Shown here: positions 35,189 through 38,168 of the stretch, in pieces
How positions within the stretch are numbered: the first letter of the stretch is position 1
How the letters are laid out: every line of letters begins with the position of its first letter
Source of the DNA: Pseudomonadota bacterium
GTDB taxonomy: Bacteria > Pseudomonadota > Alphaproteobacteria > GCA-2731375
Reading direction: 5' to 3'
DNA: 38,168 nt
Assembly: GCA_027623205.1 (NCBI GenBank)
Contig: JAQBYC010000036.1
Coordinates: 1 to 38,168 of the forward strand
Made by a program: the position numbers and the translations under genes
Notes under the pieces: model-generated
The model's input: only the letters and a program-made list of their open reading frames with translations
The model's database searches: none
Told to the model about the DNA's origin: nothing

Positions 35189-35207
35189 TACCAACGCGGG
35201 TTGGTAT
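35188..35207. terminator. Perfect 8-bp hairpin immediately after the threonine dehydratase gene
   Basis: ATACCAAC (35188-35195) and GTTGGTAT (35200-35207) form a perfect stem with a GCGG loop, starting on the last base of the stop codon. No T-run follows, so it is not a classic intrinsic terminator. It sits between the convergent dehydratase and flavin reductase genes, so a two-way end or transcript-stabilising role is likely. Confidence 0.45.
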
Positions 35208-35251
35208 GATACTCGCGCTTGTAGGTATTCACCCAGGGTAGACCAGCCCGA

Positions 35252-35746
35252 TCAAGTTTCGGGACTGACCCCGCTATAGCGGCCGCGATAATAGACTAGC
35301 GGGTCGCCGTCGGGATCATGGCGTAATTCGTTGACGCGGCCAATCAGGATCACATGGTCGCCGCCATCGTGGATCGCCTCGGTCTGGCAGTCGAAAATGG
35401 CCAAGGCATTCGGCACCAGTGGATTGCCCATGCTTGATACTTTGTGCGCCAGAGTCTGAAAGAAATTTGCCCCGGCCCTGGCGAAACCAGTCGAGATCTG
35501 GTCCTGATCCCGGCGCAGGATATTTACCGCAAAACGGCCCGCAGCCAGAAAATGCTCATAATTTGTTGCTTCCCGGCCCAGGCAAAACAGGATCAAGGGA
35601 GGATCCAGGGATACGGAATTGAAGGAATTGACGGTCATGCCAATGGCCTGACCCTGTTTTGTGGTGGTGGATACGATCGTGACGGCGGAGGCAAAACAGC
35701 CCATGGCGTCGCGAAAGGCCCGCGGATCAATGCTTTCAATACTCAT
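35252..35746 (-). CDS. Flavin reductase-like FMN-binding split-barrel protein
   Basis: The 164-residue protein has the flavin reductase fold: RDAMGCFASAVTIVST, GMTVNSFNSVSLDPPLILFCL (flavin-binding), FAVNILRRDQ, and the final HVILIGRVNEL and PLVYYRGRYSGV. Such proteins reduce FMN or FAD with NAD(P)H, often for a partner monooxygenase, none of which is adjacent. I chose the ATG at 35746 with GGGG about 9 nt upstream. The frame stays open to a TTG at 35827 in repeat copy 4, which is not a real start. Confidence 0.9.
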   Translation of the reverse strand: MSIESIDPRAFRDAMGCFASAVTIVSTTTKQGQAIGMTVNSFNSVSLDPPLILFCLGREATNYEHFLAAGRFAVNILRRDQDQISTGFARAGANFFQTLAHKVSSMGNPLVPNALAIFDCQTEAIHDGGDHVILIGRVNELRHDPDGDPLVYYRGRYSGVSPET

Positions 35747-35820
35747 GTTGTACCCCCGACCCCCCGTGCCGCCGCCCGTCGCGTCCTGCTGCGGCCAAAT
35801 CGACGCCAATATACATCCTA

Positions 35821-35923
35821 GGAGCAATTTTCAATTAACCGGAGTCGCTCTCGCGACTTAAGTTATTGGTTCAATTGCTCTAACCTTAATGAGTCCGAGC
35901 ATGTTTTAAGGCAACATGCTCCA
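35821..35923 (+). repeat. Dispersed ~100-bp intergenic repeat, copy 4
   Basis: This is a well-preserved copy with GAGCAATTTTCAATTAACC at its start, TTCAATTGCTC closing the first module and the hairpin GAGCATGTT (35897-35905) with AACATGCTC (35913-35921). It ends CATGCTCCAG. Two GAGTC (GANTC) sites lie at 35842-35846 and 35891-35895. Unlike the other three copies, no gene ends at its right edge. The gap between it and motA is 280 bp. Confidence 0.85.
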
Positions 35924-36126
35924 GACAATGAATTTTAGAGTGATTACTCGAAAAAGGCATGGGAATTGCGTTGGTAACGGCCCCTGATCGAAAAAAGATT
36001 TGTCACGGTCGTTTCAAACACCATCACGTCATTTCGGATCATCTGCGGAAAGTTGGCAACAAGACAGCCGGCAACGGCACTTACAGGCGTCAGACTAACG
36101 CTATCTTAACCTTATCTCGCCAGCAT

Positions 36127-36178
36127 CCAAGCACGACCAATCGGCCTTTCGGTCGGGTGTCGACAACGCTTGGTTTTT
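36127..36178 (+). terminator. Terminator-like hairpin plus T5 in the motA leader
   Basis: CCAAGC (36127-36132) pairs with GCTTGG (36168-36173). Inside it are CGAC/GTCG and CGGCC/GGTCG (one G-U pair) around a TTTC loop, with small internal loops. TTTTT follows at 36174-36178 and the motA ATG is at 36203. It is either the end of a short transcript beginning in 35924-36126 or an attenuator of motAB. No gene is seen in 35924-36126. Confidence 0.5.
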
Positions 36179-36202
36179 GTGCGTCGAATTGATGGGCGAG
36201 AT

Positions 36203-37060
36203 ATGTTTCTGATAATTGGATTGGTCGTCGTGTTCGGCTCCGTGGTTGGCGGTTATGTGCCACATGGCGACCTGCGGGTGCTTTGGCAACCGTATGAATT
36301 TTTGATCATTTTGGGGGCCGCACTGGGTGGGTTCATTATTTCCAATCCGAAAGACGTGACCATGGCCACGGGCAGGCACCTGGGCCGATTATTGAAGGGT
36401 GCCCCCTACAACAAGCAAGACTATGTGGAACTGCTCTGCCTGCAGTTTTCGCTTTTCAAATTGGCGAAAAGCAAGGGCGCCCTGGCGTTGGAAGCGCATA
36501 TTGAAAATCCAGAGGATAGTGCGATTTTCGCCAACTATCCCGGCTTCATGAAGAACCTGGATGCGGTCGATTTTCTGTGCGACACGCTGCGTCTGATTAC
36601 CATGGGAACAGAGAACCCGTACGAGCTTGAAGCCATGATGGATGGTGATATCGAGTCGCGGAAACATGAAGCCCATGCCGTGGCCCACGCAGTGGGTCAG
36701 TTGGGCGAAGGTCTTCCCGCCTTCGGTATCGTCGCCGCGGTGTTGGGCGTTATAGTGACCATGGGCAGTATCTCCGAGCCTCCAGAGGTGCTGGGGGCCC
36801 TGATCGGTGGCGCCCTGGTTGGCACGTTTTTCGGCATTTTAATGTCCTACGGCGTCGTGGCCCCAATGGGCACTTATCTGATGAGCTATTGCGATGCCGA
36901 GTTCAAATACTTTGAGTGTATGCGCTCGGGCATTTTGGCGCACGTGCAAGGCTATGCCCCGGCCATTTCCGTGGAATTCGCGCGCAAGACGTTGAACGGG
37001 CACGATCGGCCCAGCTTTTTTGAACTAGAGGATGCGACCAACGAATTGGCGCCAGGTTAA
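36203..37060 (+). CDS. motA: Flagellar motor stator protein MotA
   Basis: MotA surrounds MotB in the proton-driven stator complex. The 285-residue protein has MFLIIGLVVVFGSVVGGY and PYEFLIILGAALGGFII (TM1, TM2), the cytoplasmic region with RLITMGTENPYELEAMMDGDIE, and GEGLPAFGIVAAVLGVIVTMGSI and LGALIGGALVGTFFGILMSYG (TM3, TM4). This matches MotA family lengths. I use the ATG at 36203 (GGGCGAG upstream); an upstream ATG-like start at 36170 lies in the hairpin region. It is followed by motB after 41 nt. Confidence 0.95.
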   Translation: MFLIIGLVVVFGSVVGGYVPHGDLRVLWQPYEFLIILGAALGGFIISNPKDVTMATGRHLGRLLKGAPYNKQDYVELLCLQFSLFKLAKSKGALALEAHIENPEDSAIFANYPGFMKNLDAVDFLCDTLRLITMGTENPYELEAMMDGDIESRKHEAHAVAHAVGQLGEGLPAFGIVAAVLGVIVTMGSISEPPEVLGALIGGALVGTFFGILMSYGVVAPMGTYLMSYCDAEFKYFECMRSGILAHVQGYAPAISVEFARKTLNGHDRPSFFELEDATNELAPG

Positions 37061-37101
37061 ATGCCGGTTAGATGAAATGCTGGTTCGCGGGGTGGTAAAT
37101 C

Positions 37102-38025
37102 ATGGCACGCGGTAACGAAGGCACAATTATCATCAAGAAGGTCGTCAAGGGTGGTGCCGCCGCTCATGGCGGCGCCTGGAAAGTTGCCTACGCCGATTTC
37201 GTGACCGCCATGATGGCCTTCTTCCTGTTGCTATGGCTGTTGAACGTGACAACCGATGAACAAAAGCGTGGCTTGGCCGATTATTTTGCGCCTACGGCGG
37301 CGTCCCAATCCACCTCTGGCAGCGGCGGCATCATGGGCGGCACGTCCCTGACGACGGAAGGCGCCCGGATTGGCCAGAGCGCGCCATTGAGCGTGACAAT
37401 GGAAATGGCCCCACCCCGTCAACGCAAACCAGCGGACGAGGACACGATCGAAAAAGAGGGCGAAGCCGGAAGTCTCAGCGAAGAAGAATTGCAGCGGGAA
37501 ATGGCCGAGCGGGAACAGCAAGAGTTTGAGAATGCCGAGGCGACCCTTCGCCAGGCGATGGAAGATTCACCCGGCCTGTCGGATATGGCGCAGAATTTAA
37601 TCATTGATAACACCCCCGAAGGCCTGCGTATCCAATTGGTGGACCAGGAAAATGCCTCGATGTTCGCCTCCGGCGGTTCGCAATTGCAGGACAACTTGAA
37701 AATGATTCTGGAAAAGGTGGCGGATATAATTCACCGTATGCCAAACCAGATAGCCATTACCGGCCACACGGACTCGGTGCCTTTCCGGGGCAAAAAAGAC
37801 TATAGCAACTGGGAACTCTCCGCCGAACGGGCCAACGCCTCGCGCCGCGCCTTGATTGGTTTCGGTGTGCCCATCAGCCGTATAGCCACGGTCAGCGGCA
37901 AGGCCGATACGGAACCTCTGGTGGCCGAAGATCCGACCTTGCCGACCAATCGGCGTATTTCCATCGTCCTCCTGCGGGAAGCGGCCTTTGTGCCCTCGCT
38001 CCCGCCGGCCCCCGCTGACAACTAA
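37102..38025 (+). CDS. motB: Flagellar motor stator protein MotB
   Basis: The 307-residue protein has an N-terminal cytoplasmic piece, a single membrane helix (YADFVTAMMAFFLLLWLLNV) with the proton-binding Asp32, and the plug that follows. A low-complexity acidic linker (EEELQREMAEREQQEFENAE) leads to a C-terminal OmpA-like peptidoglycan-binding domain (ITGHTDSVPFRG, NWELSAERANASRRAL). GGGGTGG precedes the ATG. It is co-transcribed with motA. A short inverted repeat follows. Confidence 0.95.
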   Translation: MARGNEGTIIIKKVVKGGAAAHGGAWKVAYADFVTAMMAFFLLLWLLNVTTDEQKRGLADYFAPTAASQSTSGSGGIMGGTSLTTEGARIGQSAPLSVTMEMAPPRQRKPADEDTIEKEGEAGSLSEEELQREMAEREQQEFENAEATLRQAMEDSPGLSDMAQNLIIDNTPEGLRIQLVDQENASMFASGGSQLQDNLKMILEKVADIIHRMPNQIAITGHTDSVPFRGKKDYSNWELSAERANASRRALIGFGVPISRIATVSGKADTEPLVAEDPTLPTNRRISIVLLREAAFVPSLPPAPADN

Positions 38026-38050
38026 AAATAAGTCAAGTTCTCAGACAGTC

Positions 38051-38073
38051 CGGACTTCTCCCTGATAAGTCCG
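38051..38073 (+). terminator. Weak hairpin after motB
   Basis: CGGACTT (38051-38057) and AAGTCCG (38067-38073) form a 7-bp stem with a 9-nt loop, starting 25 bp after the motB stop codon. No T-run follows, so it is only a candidate end for motAB. Nothing else is recognisable to the window edge. Confidence 0.3.
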
Positions 38074-38168
38074 AATGGCGACTTTGAAAATGCGCCCTAT
38101 CTATACTCCGACTCATTGAGTAAGCGAAAAATCCTTGCCAAATTCATTTTAAAGGATTCTTGTTGTCA

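Noticed and set aside
35924-36202. A sigma54 or flagellar sigma28 promoter for motA
   Set aside because: I searched for GG-N10-GC and for sigma28-type elements and found no convincing match.
1-38168. CRISPR array, prophage, tRNA or rRNA genes
   Set aside because: No regularly spaced repeats, no phage structural or integrase genes, and no cloverleaf or conserved rRNA segments were seen on either strand.

Overview
The window looks like chromosomal DNA from an alphaproteobacterium, probably of Rhodospirillales-type affinity; genus cannot be read from it. The evidence is a GcrA cell-cycle regulator, the recO-parC pair, TrmFO, a Bpt-type leucyltransferase, alphaproteobacterial-style MotA/MotB and moderately high GC. 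There are no rRNA or tRNA genes, no CRISPR array and no prophage. The only recognisable transposon is the tail of an IS630-type element at the left edge.

Layout. 1-84: end of an IS630-like element. 217-378: an unlisted 53-residue membrane protein. 661-1077 (-): gcrA, preceded by three 12-bp units carrying a perfect DnaA box. 1246-2199 (-): a YheT-like hydrolase. 2310-10005 (-): a probable five-gene operon with an RND adaptor, an RND pump, a four-domain rhodanese, a secreted protein with a Ser/Thr tail and a DadA-like FAD enzyme. 10127-11944 (-): a PAS histidine kinase, divergent from a YedK/HMCES-type DNA-protein crosslink protein (12123-12824, +). 12826-18106 (-): a second tight five-gene cluster with two MaoC-like hotdog paralogues, Sua5, a GlcD-type FAD oxidoreductase and an MFS carrier. 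This is divergent from a DmdC-like acyl-CoA dehydrogenase (18224-20023, +). 20110-22758 (-): a large hybrid histidine kinase. 22925-23098: a strongly structured intergenic segment beside trmFO. 24643-25470 (+): a TauD-like dioxygenase, convergent with an acyl-CoA ligase (25478-27100, -). 27194-30185 (-): parC and recO. 30260-30481 (+): a broken cupin gene. 30482-33870 (-): enoyl-CoA hydratase, bpt and an SLC13 permease, divergent from threonine dehydratase (33962-35188, +). 35252-35746 (-): a flavin reductase. 36203-38025 (+): motA-motB behind a terminator-like hairpin.

The most unusual feature is a dispersed intergenic repeat of about 100 bp. There are four copies (561-664, 2209-2313, 27109-27210, 35821-35923), all in one orientation. 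Each has a module of about 60 bp bounded by AGAGCAATT/AATTGCTCT inverted repeats, followed by a 25-nt hairpin (GAGCATGTT/AACATGCTC). Three copies supply the stop codon or last residues of the flanking minus-strand gene, and three create false upstream starts for the next gene. Other points of interest are the DnaA-box array in front of gcrA, the RND/rhodanese/DadA operon, the hairpin plus T-run in the motA leader, the structured segment beside trmFO, and the cupin gene broken by one amber codon.

All functional assignments come from motifs and recalled family features. No database search was possible.
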